The notes beneath the pieces are model-generated. The model had not been told where the DNA came from, did not search any database, and was given only the letters and a program-made list of their open reading frames with translations. Source: Megamerina dolium (taxonomy: Eukaryota; Arthropoda; Insecta; Diptera; Megamerinidae). Taken from it: a stretch of 64,000 bases of DNA. Each line of letters begins with the position of its first letter. Positions within the stretch are counted from its first letter, which is position 1. Positions 51,656 to 64,000 of the stretch are shown here, in pieces. Location: assembly GCA_963854835.1 (NCBI GenBank), contig OY978527.1, forward strand, positions 39,630,040 through 39,694,039, read 5' to 3'. A program made the translations under genes and the position numbers.

Positions 51656-53518
51656 ATATCTCATAATTTAAATGTCAAAAATGTTGAGGAAATTTACGCC
51701 GCTTCTCCATAAGCATTTTTATTATTGACTACCATCTGTCATTTTGACTGCCAGATATACGTTTTATCAGTGGCAATATTTGTGTGTGGGCATTTTTTAT
51801 CTTGATAAAAGTATTTTGAAGATGGCGTCAAACAAGTATGTTCCCTGCATTGAAGCGCTTAAAAACTCAAAAGGAATGCAAAATGTTCATGCGTGTTATT
51901 TTAACTATTTTTATGTTTTTAATTATCTAAAATAAAACTCAAACAAACAAAAAGGGCGCCCAACCAAAACTTGAAGATGTTACCACAACGAACTTTTAGT
52001 ATAAATGAAAAATTGGCTGTCAAATTAGCAAACTGACCGTTCATGGCAGGCAATATTTGTTCTGATAATTATTGTTTTCTTTGAGCAATGTAGACCTCCA
52101 TTGGCTATATATTGCCGATAACATTATCAAGATAAAAACTTTTACCTGTGGTTTATTGTATTTATTTTTTAAATAAATAGTTAAATAAGCCGAGAGACAA
52201 ATTCTGTACACTGTGATAAAACAAAAAAGTGTTCAGATTCATGTTCACCGTATTAATGACAAGCGTGTTGAAAAAATTCTAGATAGAGTAACATAGGAGC
52301 ACAAGGAAAATTGAATTGTATGACAATACCCAGAGGAAATTTGTCAAACAAGTCGATACTATATTAAAGTTGGATCTTAATTTTAACTATAACTAAGGGC
52401 CCATGTATGTGATGTCTTCTCTTATAACATAGCCTCATTCACTGGTTTTTATTTAAAACTCAAACGTCATCTTGACTTGAACAATTTCAAACCGAACTGT
52501 CAATTCTTCGGTAGTGGGTACATTTTGCGGTCCACTATAACGTTGCTTAAAGAAAATGCAAATATATGTATATATATAGAGAGAGAGAGAGATATATAGA
52601 GAGAGAGAGAGAGAGACATCAAATTTGAAGTGAACAATAGTACCTATTACTTTCTATAATTAATATTTGAATTGTTGTTTATGTATATTTTTATTTTCTG
52701 TTATATATACCTAACGTATACAATACGTACGTATAATATGAAGAAATAGCAGCTTCTATATTTCTCTTTTATTTTTTTTTTTCGTATATGCTTTCTTTAA
52801 TCTGTACATATGTACAAAAATAAAGCAGCAACAGCAGCGCAAAAAGTACAACTTGTTGTTGTGGTTACTGCTGTTATGATATTTGATTGACTGACAACTG
52901 ACTAACTATGAAGCTATGAATACCTACAAACATATAACTGGCTTGTTACGCTGAGTGAATGAAAAGGAGTTGACGATAAAAGTGCGTTGAACCTGACTCT
53001 TAAGTATTGTTGTACAATTTAAATTCTCCTAGTTGTTGTTGCTATTGTTGTTGTTGATGTTGTAGCGCAAAACTATATGTATTTGTATATTATTTATTGT
53101 CTCGTTGTCTGCGATGATGATGATGATGATGATGTTGTTCATTTAATACATGCATACATACATAGTTGAACTGCGACGATTTATAAATGTTGATAAGAAT
53201 ACATAAATACATACACTAAAAAAAAATCATAAAAAATGTTTTCATTTGTTATTTTTCTATATAGCACATGCTTAAAGTCACTGTACTCATTATGTTGTTA
53301 TTGTTGTTTGTCGATTTCTTTAAATACGCATACATACATAAATAGGTACATATTCGCCCAACAAACCAAATATGTTTGTAAAAAACTTGAAAAAATATTA
53401 TGCTTGTGAATTGCTTGCGATGTTGTTGTGAAACGGTTCAAAAATATTTGCGCGTTCATTGTGAAAGATAATTAAAATACATTTTATCCAATTATTCAGG
53501 TAGCGTATGAACTACACT
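51656..53518. other. No gene seen; (GA)n and (GAT)n microsatellites
   Basis: (GA)n/(TATA) tract at about 52580-52617, GATGATGATGATGATGATGA at about 53115-53136 and several (TTG)n runs near 53035-53060. No host exon is recognised. Confidence 0.4.
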
Positions 53519-53720
53519 GGAAGCAATTGGCAATTCTTCCGGCAGTAACAATTTGCCATGGAAAAGTGATGTCGCAAAAAGTTTCAGCCGTTCGGAACCG
53601 GCTAAAATAAGTAGGTCCCTTCTAATACTGCCCTAAAATTAAACACGCACAACAGTAATGGAAGAGAAACTCGGCCAAAGAGCCCTTTGGGGCTTTAAGT
53701 GCCACATATTTTTTTTTTTT
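53519..53720 (+). repeat. tRNA-derived SINE copy M, 5'-truncated
   Basis: Starts at 'aagcaattggcaattcttcc' and continues to the complete A/T-type tail ('gccaaagagccctttggggc', 'tttaagtgccacata', poly-T). Low divergence from the apparent consensus suggests a younger copy. Confidence 0.85.
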
Positions 53721-53744
53721 ATGAATTAGGCTAATTTTTGGTTT

Positions 53745-54240
53745 CCCCGTAGAAAGTAAAGTGTTGATCAGTCAGGCCAAGCGCCATTGATCGGTAGAAA
53801 TGTTAATCCGAAGAAGCAATGTCAGGGCTATAGACCGGGTGGGGTAGCACATCCTAGTTTAGCGCTTCCAATGTGCAGTTGAGGGCTTGTGGCCGAGCAT
53901 TGTCGTGTTGAAAAATCATTTTATCATGTCATTTCGCATTATTTAGCCGTTTTTCCTTCCGTGCTCAGCTCAATTGCATCAATTGTTGTTAGTAGTGTTC
54001 ATTATTCGGCTGAAGCAGCTCATGATACACTACATCCAACTGATCTCACCATAGATAGAGTATGAGCTTGGAACCATTGATATTTGACCCGGCCGTCAGT
54101 GTTGAAGCTTATTATGGCCAGGCTCCATCAAAGCCGCAGCTCCATTTTTCATCACCAGTTACAATACGATGAAAAAAGCTTCCTAAGAATGGACGGAAGT
54201 ACTCGACCAAGGTTCATTCACCTTATCAGATTACGGAAAT
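53745..54240 (-). mobile_element. mariner transposase relic
   Basis: On the minus strand: FHRIVTGDEKWS (first catalytic Asp), 'VVYHELLQPNNEHY', QHDNARPQ (second catalytic Asp), 'LPHPVYSPDIASSD' (third) and 'GLTDQHF'. All three acidic motifs survive, but several stop codons interrupt the frame. Subfamily not resolved. Confidence 0.75.
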
Positions 54241-54619
54241 GCTTTGTAAGGGAACAAAACCAAGCATTTCCGTATTTTTGCTGCTACAACAACAACAACA
54301 ACAACAATAAACGATGAAGAAAATCCCTTTTTTGATGTCGTTAAAGCAGTTTTTCGTTCGTAAAAAAGTGCTTTTCGACTTTTCTTCGTTTCAACTCTCA
54401 AGCCAATGTGTAATTTTTCGTCTCCATATTTTTTTTTAGCTATCCTTGGCTAAATCAATGACCTTGAGCTTTTGTTGTAAATCACATATTACTAATACAC
54501 ACTCGAATAATAATATGCAAGCGCTTTAAATCCCGCCCATCACGAGGGGGTTTAAAACACATCACTTTTTAGCGCTTTGAGGCCTTTCAAGAAGCCTGAC
54601 GGAAAATGGTACAGAGGTG
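54241..54619. other. No gene seen
   Basis: Short spacer with an (ACA)n run at about 54287-54306. Confidence 0.4.
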
Positions 54620-54890
54620 TCAACACGCATAACCTTGGAGGCTACTGTACTAGAAATAATTTTGTCATCGAAACCTTTCTCCAATAAATAGAAAGTCTTG
54701 TGGACAGTATTGCATCTGGTAGATACCGTTCCGCACCAAACGCTGCATCAGTAGTTGATGAGTCACTACCGTATGGATTAGTGTCGATTCAAATATGAGC
54801 ATATTTCCTTGTTCACAAAGCAACTGAGTCAAAAGTGAGCCTCATCACTACACATAATTTGATGGTAAAACAACATTTTACTGGGCATTG
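54620..54890 (-). mobile_element. IS630/Tc1-like DDE transposase relic 4
   Basis: Minus-strand 'CSDEAHF', then 'FVNKEICSY' and 'CSVWCGTVS' match the same DDE family as the relics at 600, 4680 and 21936. The frame is broken by several stops. Confidence 0.55.
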
Positions 54891-57619
54891 ATTTTGACAA
54901 TAATTTCCATAATTTTACAAACGCTGCTGTTGTGTAAGTCTTTGCATGATGCAAGGTAAAGCAATACTAAATAAAATGGTGGCGTGACTTGTCAAATAAA
55001 CTGTCATAATGTGAGAATTACTCCCTATTGGAAAAAAGGCGCAAAAAAACACACTCTGTTTTCATTACAGGTAACGAAACTTTTGATGAAGAAAATGAAA
55101 TCCGTGTAGTAATGGACTAAGGGTGAAGAGGTTATTGTGTTAATCAAGAAACATCATCATATACTCAATACTTGAAAATAAATATTACATGGAAATTAAA
55201 ATTTGTTGCAAAATGTTTGTGTTAACAATTTAATTTGTTTTTCCACAAAATCCTGTCTACCCCCTGACTCTGTTTGATATTGAAATCCAAGAAGTTTTAT
55301 TTTCGCGTAGTATCACTTGTAAAATTATAAGATTCGTAAGCGTTTTCTAAGCATGTTTAGGCAATTCTTTCCATTGTTTACTCCAAGCAATATTTCGTTA
55401 TGTTTTCTCAATTGTTTATTGGGTTGGTTTTTGTCGTTGTTACTCTTCTCTTTTACTATGATTTGTTATTTATGGTGAAATAAAGAATAGAAATTGCGTA
55501 TGCGTACATAAATAAAAAGCTTCTTTCTTAGAATTTTTTAATTTGAAATTTTCAAAATATTTTCAACATATTTGTGAGGCGTTGCAGTGGCGGCGTATAC
55601 GCAACATGTGGTGTGATGAGTAAGTGATACATATTGAGGTATATATACATATGTGTATATACATGATTCAGAGCTTCAATCATGCATGCAAAATGTATTT
55701 GTGATAGGCCAAAAAATTGAATATTTTCTCAACAATGACTTCAATGAAATTCAATAAATTTTTAATACTCACTCATTCATACATTTGAGTAGATATTGGT
55801 TAATTTTTGAAGTATATTATTTTGGCAAACCTTTATTAATTGAAAATTATATTTATTTATTTATATATAATTATTTTATTTATTTCAGCAGTCGTTTTCG
55901 AATTATCATATTTATTACTCATACGTACACATATGCAACTATATTATTTACTCGTAACAAGAGCAGAGCAGAGTGATAATGATGTGAAAGTAAAAATATG
56001 ATTTATTAGAAAAGGAAAGAAAAAAAAAAAAGCAAATTAAAAATAAATACAATAATGTATATAAACATGTGTGCATAGTTCCATTGCAATGGATGAAAAT
56101 TGCACGTTCGCCAATTGCTCAATACTCGTATATAACATATATACATCATATATTGCTATCGTCGTAACTTTTTTTTTTGCACATTTCTTCTTCTTCTTTT
56201 ATTATGATTACTGGTTAGTGAACTATTAGAATATATTCTATAAAATTTTTACTCTTCAATTTTCTTAATTTTTATATTATTATTTCCACTCTCTTGCTCA
56301 ATCTCTCTTGTGAGTATCATTCTCTTTTTTCTCATTCTCAATCTCTATCTCTTTGCGAAACTTGTTTTTATCTTTTTTAATTGTTATTTTACTTTTATCG
56401 GTGTGGTTGTTGTTGTTGTTATTGTTGTCGTTGTTGTTATTATTATTGCTGTGCATATGTGCATGTTTGGCTGCTTGAACAATCTGTTGGCAAAACAAAT
56501 ACAAGTACAGGAAACTGAAACTTTGACTATGTACTTTTTTGTTTGTTTGTTTTTGCTATTGCTTTTATTTAATAAATACGTGCACACATAAATATATGGG
56601 CTTTTCCCAGATGATGACTGATGCAACATTTGGTCATATAAAAATATGGTGAAAAACAATGAGTTTGATAGAATTAAATGAGTCAAAATTTGGCATGGTC
56701 GAATGATGATTTCAAAATATCAGTCTATATGGAAGTGATTTCTATGTCGTCTAAACACATATGGGTAGTAGATATTCATTTAGTTCTACAAATCAATATT
56801 GTTGTTGTAACATCTGTTTTTTTTTTTTTTTTTGTTTTTTGCTGCATTCTCAATTCTTGAATGTAAATCATTTGTATCGCTTGCTCTCATTTATTTTTCT
56901 TTTATTTCATATTTTTATTCATAATCTGGGAAATGCCCATATACTTTACATATATGTATTTACAAGTTTTTTTTTTTCATATATTCCATCAATTGTATAC
57001 AATATTACTCACTCTTATGCGTAACTGTGGTTCCACAGGTGTTTTTAAATACATACATCCCTCCGTCTCTCTCTCTTCTCTTCATACGTACCTCAAGTCA
57101 GCGATTGCTTTACTTACTTCATTTTCTGCATTTATTTTTATTGCTTTTATCCACTCTCTGTACCGACAAATGTTGCTTTTTCAGCAAAATATGTTTTCAT
57201 TTTTGTTTTTTTTTTTCCACCAGTCTGTTACTATCAGCATTTAATAATTAACTGCTTATATTCCAAAAATCAAGGGTAAATTGAGTCTGTGCTTTCGTAT
57301 GTAACGGGTATAAGAAGAGTTGTTCATCATTATTGCATAGAATCATTATTTGATTCGATTTAGTCATGTGCATCTGTCTGCCTAATAATACTGTAACTAC
57401 AACTCAATTCCTTACACCAGTGCTAAGTGGAAACGGCCACTTAATACATACTCATAATATCGTACTGGGCGTACGCCCTCCCCAGTTGCAGACATTATCC
57501 CCCTAGTCCTGTCGAACTACCTCGGCGCAGCTAAGATCGGGTTTGGAGCATTTAGCTAAACTGCTACAAGCACCGACTGGTCAATGACATCGCAGAATCT
57601 ATTTCTATGATCCCCTTGG
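54891..57619. other. No gene seen; one GC-richer block
   Basis: Mostly AT- and T-rich, including (TTC)n and (GTT)n tracts at 56185-56200 and 56405-56445. 57440-57600 is clearly more GC-rich, with the perfect 12-bp palindrome GGGCGTACGCCC at 57467-57478. I recognise no product in it. Confidence 0.35.
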
Positions 57620-57811
57620 CTACGTCACTGGATCCATATATGTATTTAATTTAAGGTAAAAAAAGTTGCTCACAATGGCTCCTTCAAATGCACACCAGAC
57701 CGTCACTTTTACAAAATGCCTGGACCTCTCGTGAAACATTTCTGGCTCTTTACTTCCCCTGATATAGTAATCCACCGAGCAAGTGCAATCAGTCTCATAA
57801 CTTATGAACAT
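57620..57811 (-). mobile_element. Possible transposase fragment
   Basis: A minus-strand frame contains VKVTVWCAFEGAIVSNFF. It resembles the 'VTVWC...GIIGPFFF' stretch of Tc1/mariner transposases. No catalytic residue is covered, so this is tentative. Confidence 0.3.
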
Positions 57812-58570
57812 TTGGATTGGAATTTTGAACGAGCATCAAATTATCGTAACTTGCGTCACTTACGTCATTTTTGCATTAGGTCAGCATGGTCATACGAGTA
57901 CATATTTTATTTCAGAATTGCGGAGTGACCAAAATCATTTCTCGGTTGTATTGCCCGAATAAGTGGTTCTTTGACTAATCAACAAATTCAGATAGGCGTG
58001 ATATTATCTGTCTATAGTTTAGAATTTGTCTATTTTGTTTGTTTGTTTGTTTTTTGGCATTAAATTTACATAAAACAATAAAAATTTACATTCATGTTAC
58101 CGTAAACTAATGTAGAGGGGATTAAACTTGTTTGCCTTTTTTTTTTGTCTATACTTGTTCTTCTTCCTTCAGTATGTCAAGTTATTTATAAGAATAGCAT
58201 ATTGTTAATTTTATTGAAGGCCAATTGTACAACAATAAAATCGCAACAATGTACATACATATTTTATATATACGTGAATCAGTGCCGTAGCAAAGTGGGG
58301 TGAATAAAATTTTTTGAATGAAATCCTTTTGGGAAAAAAGTATTTAAAAAATTTAACAATAACAAGTCGTAATGAAGAGAGTGCAATTTTTAAAATTTTG
58401 GAAATAATAATTGAAAAACGTATTTTCATTCAAAATTCGTGTGTTTCGTAACATCGAAATCGATTACCTACAAGATGCAAGAAATTTTGTCTATAAATTT
58501 ATTCGTATTTCTCTACATATTTCTCACAGCGATCCTCTCATCACTTTAATTCGTCCAAACTAAGCGTGGA
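57812..58570. other. No gene seen
   Basis: AT-rich spacer before SINE copy N. Nothing is recognised. Confidence 0.4.
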
Positions 58571-58966
58571 TGGGTGCCGTAGCTCAGTGGTTTGGCGTTG
58601 GCCGTTTGATCTGTAGGTCGTAGGTTCAATCCCCGGCTGAAGCATAACAATATTTACTATCGAAAAGATTTTTCTTTCGAACGGTACCCACCTGCTGGCA
58701 AGAATTGACAATTCTTCCGGCTGTAACAATTTGCCAAAAATGCTTCTTAAAAGAGCTCTGTGACAAAACTAAGTTAACGTGATGTCACAAGGGTTCTGGC
58801 GTTCGGAACCGGCTAAAATAAGTAGGTCCCTTCTAATACTGTCCAAAATTTAACACGCACAACAGTGATGGACGAGAAGTTCGGTGGTATCACAATGGGC
58901 GTTTCTGGCCTTAAACCAGAATCCTCTCCGAGAGAGGGCAGCCCCATAATCTAGCATAACCTATGA
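58571..58966 (+). repeat. tRNA-derived SINE copy N, full length, LINE-type tail
   Basis: Best full-length reference copy. The head GGGTGCCGTAGCTCAGTGGT starts at 58572, with the A box TAGCTCAGTGG and the B box GGTTCAATCCC near 58623. The body is complete, then the LINE-type tail at 58882-58966 (TGGTATCACAATGGGC, CTCTCCGAGAGAGGGCAG, 'ctagcataacct'). Confidence 0.9.
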
Positions 58967-59774
58967 CAGAGTTGAAATTAGCCCCTGACAAATTTCTAGC
59001 TACGGCTCTGATGTAATCATATTAATGATTAAAAAAAGCTTGTTTTCTATAATATCTAATTAAATTAAAATATTTTTAACATAAATCTTATGTTGGGGGT
59101 ATGAAGTCATTAAATTTTTTTTTTTTTTTTTATAATAAAAATAAATATACATATATAAGAATTAAATTAGTTTTATAATTATAAAGTGTATATGTATGTA
59201 TATTTCGTATTGCCAATTCGTTATTAACATTAACATACTTTTTTGTATATACACTAAACATATGTATATATGTTTATTATATAGTTATATACATGTTATT
59301 TTTTAAAGATTTGAATTATGTGTTTTCATTAAAAATTTGTATATTTTTTTTTTTCTATTTCAAGAATTTTGTCCCATATTTTAATATTGGTGTGTAGTAG
59401 TAATATGTATATATTTTTGTGTAAGACGTTTTCCGGTGTTTGCCATCGTCATCAGTAATGCTGTATAGATACATATGTATATATACATGTTGATATACAC
59501 AGTTACACATTAAAAACGTGTTTTTATTACACGTGTGTGTGCGTGTGTTTGTATATGAACGTATTTTTCTTATTTTCAATAAGATATGGTAATAATGACA
59601 ATAAGAAGCACAGTTAGTGAAAAAAAAAATAATGATAATAAAATAAAGTACACGTACTCGTATTTTACGCGCCAAAAAATCATATACATATATGTTATGT
59701 ACTTAAAAAACAGTTCAACACTGCACGCATATTTCCACCATGCCGTGATTGTTGACTGTTCTTATTATGGTGGC

Positions 59775-59807
<33 letters not shown>

Positions 59808-61019
59808 GGTGGTGTTTGCGGTTGCCATCTTTATTACTGTCTGTCAATTTGTTTTTGTTTTCACTATATGTAATACTTGAATTTAACTACATGCATAAGT
59901 ATATAATATATTATATTTTGCTTTTGTTATTGTTGCTGTTGGTTTTACAAATAATTATTTAGGTTAAGGCTTTTTTGTCGTTGTTTTGCTTTGTAAATTT
60001 GCTAATTAATTTCTTGCTATTTGTGTTTTATTTTATTTATTTATACATACATATATACATATATACATTGTAAGTATGTAGTAAATATTTTTGAATTTTT
60101 TAAATTTATTTTCTCGTTACAGATACATGCATACATTTTATTTTGTGTCTTTTTTCCATTTGTTAATTTTTGCTGTTGGAAAAAGAGCAAAATAGCTAAA
60201 TGGCAATGACATTTCTTTTTCTACGCCATATTTTATTTATATATACATTTACAAGCACTAGATGTCTTTTATGAAGACAAGACCAGCACAATATGGGAAT
60301 TTTCAAATAAAATCTTCTTTCTCAAATTAATTGTCTCAAAATTTTATCCACATCGAATAAGGGTAAACCTTAACGATTTGCATTACAAAAAAAAAAAAAT
60401 TAGTAGCACAACTTTGGTTTGTTTTTGACGCAAATATACTTGTTAAATGATACAGAGTGCCTACTGTTATTAAGTCGGTTTTCGGTCTTAACGTCAACAT
60501 AAACATTATGACCTTGCCTTTTTGGTTCTTTTTTGCCTATTTCATGACAAATCGACCTTTTATCCCATCATGAAGCGATACAGATATTCAAATGCTCCAG
60601 AAAAATGCTCATCATACAATTTTACTAAAGGTTACGTCCCACCAGAAACATGTAAATCTTGTGTTGATACATTTTCAGTCAACGAGAACATTGCTGTCGG
60701 CATAAAAGATGTGGATAAAGCAGATATACATCCGAATTTGAACAATTGGAAGCGATATCCTATACCTATGTTTACAATGTTTCAATACAGTTTTAATACC
60801 GCATTGATACATTGTGTAGTTATTTTTTATAAAACTTTGTATACAGATACTTTGCAACCCTGACGATGTTTAGGAACATTTACATGCATTGCATTCTTTA
60901 TAAACAAGACGAAAAAATTTCAAGAATATCAAAAACCAGTGTTTTTTACAAAAAATCCCGTTTTTTTCGTTCGAGAAATCTTATACTATCACCTGAAAAG
61001 TCAACTGGGACGGTCTTTA
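58967..61019. other. No gene seen; one unassigned short ORF
   Basis: AT-rich DNA with (GAT)n then (GGT)n at 59773-59816. A + strand frame of 97 codons from the ATG at 60570 (MKRYRYSNAPEKCSSYNFTK) to 60863 has no recognisable domain and no codon signal I can judge. I do not call it a gene. Confidence 0.35.
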
Positions 61020-61905
61020 CAACGTGGCCAGAGAAATGAGTACAGTGCTCAATATTATCGTGGACGGAAATGTCATACCTACCTTCAATAATCACAAAAT
61101 GCTTGGTGTTGTTTTCGACAGCCTTATGAAATTTACTGCGCACACCAAATATATCGCACAAAAGCTACAAATGCGCAACAATGCACTGAAAGCTCTGGCA
61201 GATACGGATTGGGCTAAGGATAAGGAGACGCTTTTTGACACGTATAAAGTGATTGGTCAATCAGTGTTGAACTACGACTCCTCAGTGTGGATAGCGGCAA
61301 TCGGTAATACTCAGTGGCGAACGCTCCAAGCAGGACAGAACTCCGCGCTGTGAATCGTCACGGGCTGCTATAAGGTGGCACATGAAGCTCATCTTCACCA
61401 AGAGACTCATATGCTCACAGCTAAGGAACACAATGAACTCCTAACGGAGGAATTTCTGCTTCGTGCCATCTGTTGTGCCACCCTAATTACGGCCCGGTGA
61501 CAAGCGAGGTGCCTCCACGTAACATCAGAAAAGCGATGAGTTCATACGACCAACACATCAACTGACACATCGAAGGCCTTGACTGCGCATCTAGAATGGT
61601 GGCAAACACGCCAATAATATTATCCTCAATGGTCGACCCCACCCATTGCCGCCGCCGAACTGAGCCTCCCTAGGTGTGGCAGAACGTCGCTTTCCCAGCT
61701 GCGATCAGGATGGAGCAAAACGCATAACTGCTTATATGTACAAACTCAACGACAGCATCCCAGATCTGTGTTCATATTGTGACTGTGGCCCGCATGACAC
61801 CAGACATCTGTTTGCATGCCCAGCGAGGCCCACTTCTTTTGTTTCTTCTTCCCTGTGGACGCACCCGGTCGAGGCTTGAAAGTCTATTCAATCAAGAATC
61901 ATTGA
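61020..61905 (+). mobile_element. Non-LTR retrotransposon relic, RT thumb to C-terminus
   Basis: The + strand encodes 'NNHKMLGVVFDSLMKFTAHT' (near 61090), 'ADTDWAKDKETLFDTYK' and 'IGQSVLNYDSSVWIAA'. After a stop near 61351 come 'HLHQETHMLTAKEHNELL' and a Cys/His-rich end, CSYCDCGPHDTRHLFACPA (about 61773). This is the region after the catalytic YADD of jockey-superfamily-like RTs. There are several frameshifts. Confidence 0.7.
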
Positions 61906-62279
61906 AATTCTTTTTGTGTTGGCTACGAAATGTTTCAAATTAAAAATGTAGGTGGGTCACCTAAAAGCTACATTTCTTCAAGAAAAATAAATTTTTAAAC
62001 ATATTTTATATCGTCGCTGTTGTTCCAAAATTACTACATATTATTACTGAATTAATTGGAAAAATGTACGAAAACCAAAATAATAGTTTAGAAAAAAATT
62101 AATGATTATTTACCATTACATTCCTTCCTTCAAATTTTTTTGGGTTTTTTGTTGATACCGGGTTTGTGAGGATTTCCAAAGCAATCTCGGGTTTCCAGGA
62201 TTCAGTCCTAAAATTATAAAATGTATAAAAGTGATTGTATCTAATTTGCTGCTTCATTGTAAGTTACTTATTATTGGCG
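61906..62279. other. No gene seen
   Basis: AT-rich spacer with no recognised element. Confidence 0.4.
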
Positions 62280-62350
62280 ACATCGATCGCGGTTTGAACT
62301 CAAGACCTCGTGCACAGAAGGTCAACGAACTAACCAATTTAGCAATGGTA
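62280..62350 (-). repeat. tRNA-like sequence, probably the head of a second SINE family
   Basis: On the minus strand 'GCTAAATTGGTTAGTTCG' and then GAGTTCAAACC (B-box match) are spaced as in a tRNA gene. The order resembles the main SINE head, but the body downstream does not match that family. It does not fold into a convincing tRNA by eye. Confidence 0.4.
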
Positions 62351-63399
62351 TTCTATATAATACAGAACGGTACAACCTGAGTACATGTGATTATTTAATA
62401 TTGTCGTTTTCGTGGTACATAACATAGTACCACCTATTAATTACATCATGCAACAATCATGGCGGCATAATAGGACGCATTTAAATACCACGCACTGATT
62501 GTACTACACCATGTATGGGAGTTACATATGTATGTATTGAAAATGGAAGAAAATAAACAGCGAAAGAAAGATGGAGATGGAGTAGTACGAAGCCTCCACA
62601 TTGAAAATGTCACAATTGACGTAATTTACTGTGAATGAACAGAATAACGTTCATGGTTGCGCACACACAGTACGTAGTACATTTGAGCAGTACTGTTCCA
62701 ATGTGCATGGCGCACATTGCCATAAAATTATGCAAATCGATGTATATGTGAGGAAATGAATAAAAGAAAGAACCAACAAAAGATTGGAAAAACGCGTTGT
62801 TTGTTTTGAATTTGTTTTTGTTATTGTATGGATGAACATTCATGTATAGTTTTTCTTTTTAAATTTTTCCAATGTTACGTATACATACATATATTTGTAC
62901 GATGGCATATGCCGTTACAAATACACTGAGAGAATGAATTTTGATAATGGCTAAACTGAAAAAGAACGACACGACAATCAAATAGAAAAATACAATTGCA
63001 TCATTGGTATATTATTTTGTTGTTGTTGTCGTTTTATTCGTTATTTTGTTTTGTTGTTCGTTGATTTTGATTTTTCAATGCTACATATCCATGCGTTTAT
63101 ATATATGCATTTATGTGCTGATATAAAGACTGATATATTTTTGTGTAAGGAATTTATTGGAGAGCATATCTAGCAACAATAACAAGTGTTGCATTTGTAA
63201 ATGTCATATGGCGGCAATAATGGAGGAGCATTCGTTTTGTATCGCATGTACATATACACACACTTTTATGTACGAATATGCATGTATGAATCCAGCAAAC
63301 CAAAGCTTTCGCATGATTTAAAACGAAATGTTAACTTTCAGCCCAAAAATTTTTTTCTCTTATACATTTTATAATAACTTTATAAAAAAGGACGATTTT
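62351..63399. other. No gene seen
   Basis: AT-rich DNA with (GTT)n near 63018 and CATA-type short repeats. Nothing is recognised. Confidence 0.4.
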
Positions 63400-64000
63400 G
63401 CTGGTTAAATCCATTATCGTATTAATGCTTTCCAAATTAGGTTGGACTTCTGCATTTCTCAATACCAGGCCTCCATTTCACACCGACACCAAGATGACGA
63501 TCCAATCCTTTTGGGCGATTATAATGTGCACTATGTCACTATGTAAAAAATATGTCACTATGTACCCCGATCATTATGGGAGCACACTGCAGTACCGAAA
63601 TATCACTAGGCTCTGATCATGTTCCCATTATTATTACGTTGGGTCGCATGGAAAAGTTTTGTGAAACAGAAAAGTACACATTTATCAACTTCAATAAACT
63701 CGACTAGGGCAAATTTTCCGAATACGTCAGCACAAAAATCTCAACCGCTAAATGGGCGTAAAGGCGAAAAACGCCGAAATTATCCTAATCGCTGTATCGT
63801 GTTTCATTCCCGAAAGAAGAATCCCTAAAATGAGACCTTACTTTCGAACCAGTGCTGCATCCCTCGGTGACGAGCGGGATGGTATTTGCGCACGAAATCC
63901 CGGATACCCCAGAATCCAATCGTTATTGAATTGTGGAAATTCAAAGATACGTAAATTAATACCGTTAGATGAAACGGCGCGAACATCTTAAGATGTGATT
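63400..64000 (+). mobile_element. Non-LTR retrotransposon relic, endonuclease domain
   Basis: The + strand encodes 'DDDPILLGDYNVHY' near 63494-63535, the GDFN-type catalytic motif of apurinic-like endonucleases. 'ISLGSDHVPIIITLG' near 63600-63645 is the SDH catalytic motif. After it come 'EKYTFINFNKLD' and 'RIPKMRPYF'. Frames shift and stops occur. The element runs off the right edge of the window, so an RT region may follow. Confidence 0.7.

Noticed and set aside
56310..57251. Several hydrophobic + strand frames rich in Phe, Leu and Val
   Set aside because: They translate T-rich low-complexity DNA ((GTT)n, poly-T) and overlap each other in different frames.
58572..58640. tRNA gene candidate at SINE heads
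   Set aside because: Box A and box B are present, but the arms do not pair as in a tRNA. The sequence is joined to the same body in about 14 places, so it is a SINE head.
60570..60863. 97-codon frame starting MKRYRYSNAPEK
   Set aside because: No recognised domain, splice context or neighbour support. Length is within what chance gives in this much sequence.

Overview
The window is AT-rich nuclear DNA from a higher dipteran fly. Short introns (61-78 bp) in conserved genes, a fly-type RNA polymerase II CTD with almost no perfect heptads, and a dense load of mariner/Tc1, LINE, SINE and MITE relics all fit. Gene order around the polymerase gene recalls the Drosophila X-chromosome neighbourhood of RpII215. 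A tephritid-like fly is my best guess, but this is inference.

Layout. 0-19.8 kb is repeat-rich non-coding DNA: RNase H-bearing LINE relics, a tRNA-derived SINE family, IS630/Tc1-like transposase relics, a MITE and a 1.24-kb foldback element. I see no host exon there. 19.8-21.1 kb holds the last three exons of a forkhead-box gene on the + strand; its earlier exons are not visible. 21.6-24.5 kb is a wedge of SINE, Tc1-like, LINE and mariner relics between the convergent forkhead and polymerase genes. 24.9-30.9 kb is the complete RNA polymerase II largest subunit (RpII215), minus strand, six exons, 1890 aa.

33.4-40.9 kb is a compact housekeeping block: an RNase P subunit p29 (Pop4-like) gene (-), a TMEM242 homologue (+), a probable Nsl1/Kmn1-type kinetochore gene (-), a TB2/DP1/HVA22 (REEP-like) membrane protein gene (+) and a GATAD1-like chromatin factor (-). 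They serve transcription, tRNA 5' processing, membrane biology, chromosome segregation and chromatin. They look like independent genes in convergent and divergent pairs, not one system.

41-64 kb has no host gene that I can recognise. It holds transposon relics (several mariners, a TIR element with six internal repeats, a probable solo LTR, LINE endonuclease and RT fragments), more SINE copies, microsatellites and AT-rich spacer.

I found no novel multi-gene system. The most informative structures are: the SINE family, one tail type of which matches the 3' end of an RNase H LINE in the same window; the near-palindromic 1.24-kb foldback element; two MITEs with perfect TIRs and 3-bp TWA target duplications; inverted repeat copies flanking the p29 gene; and a GATAD1-like protein with no GATA-type zinc finger.
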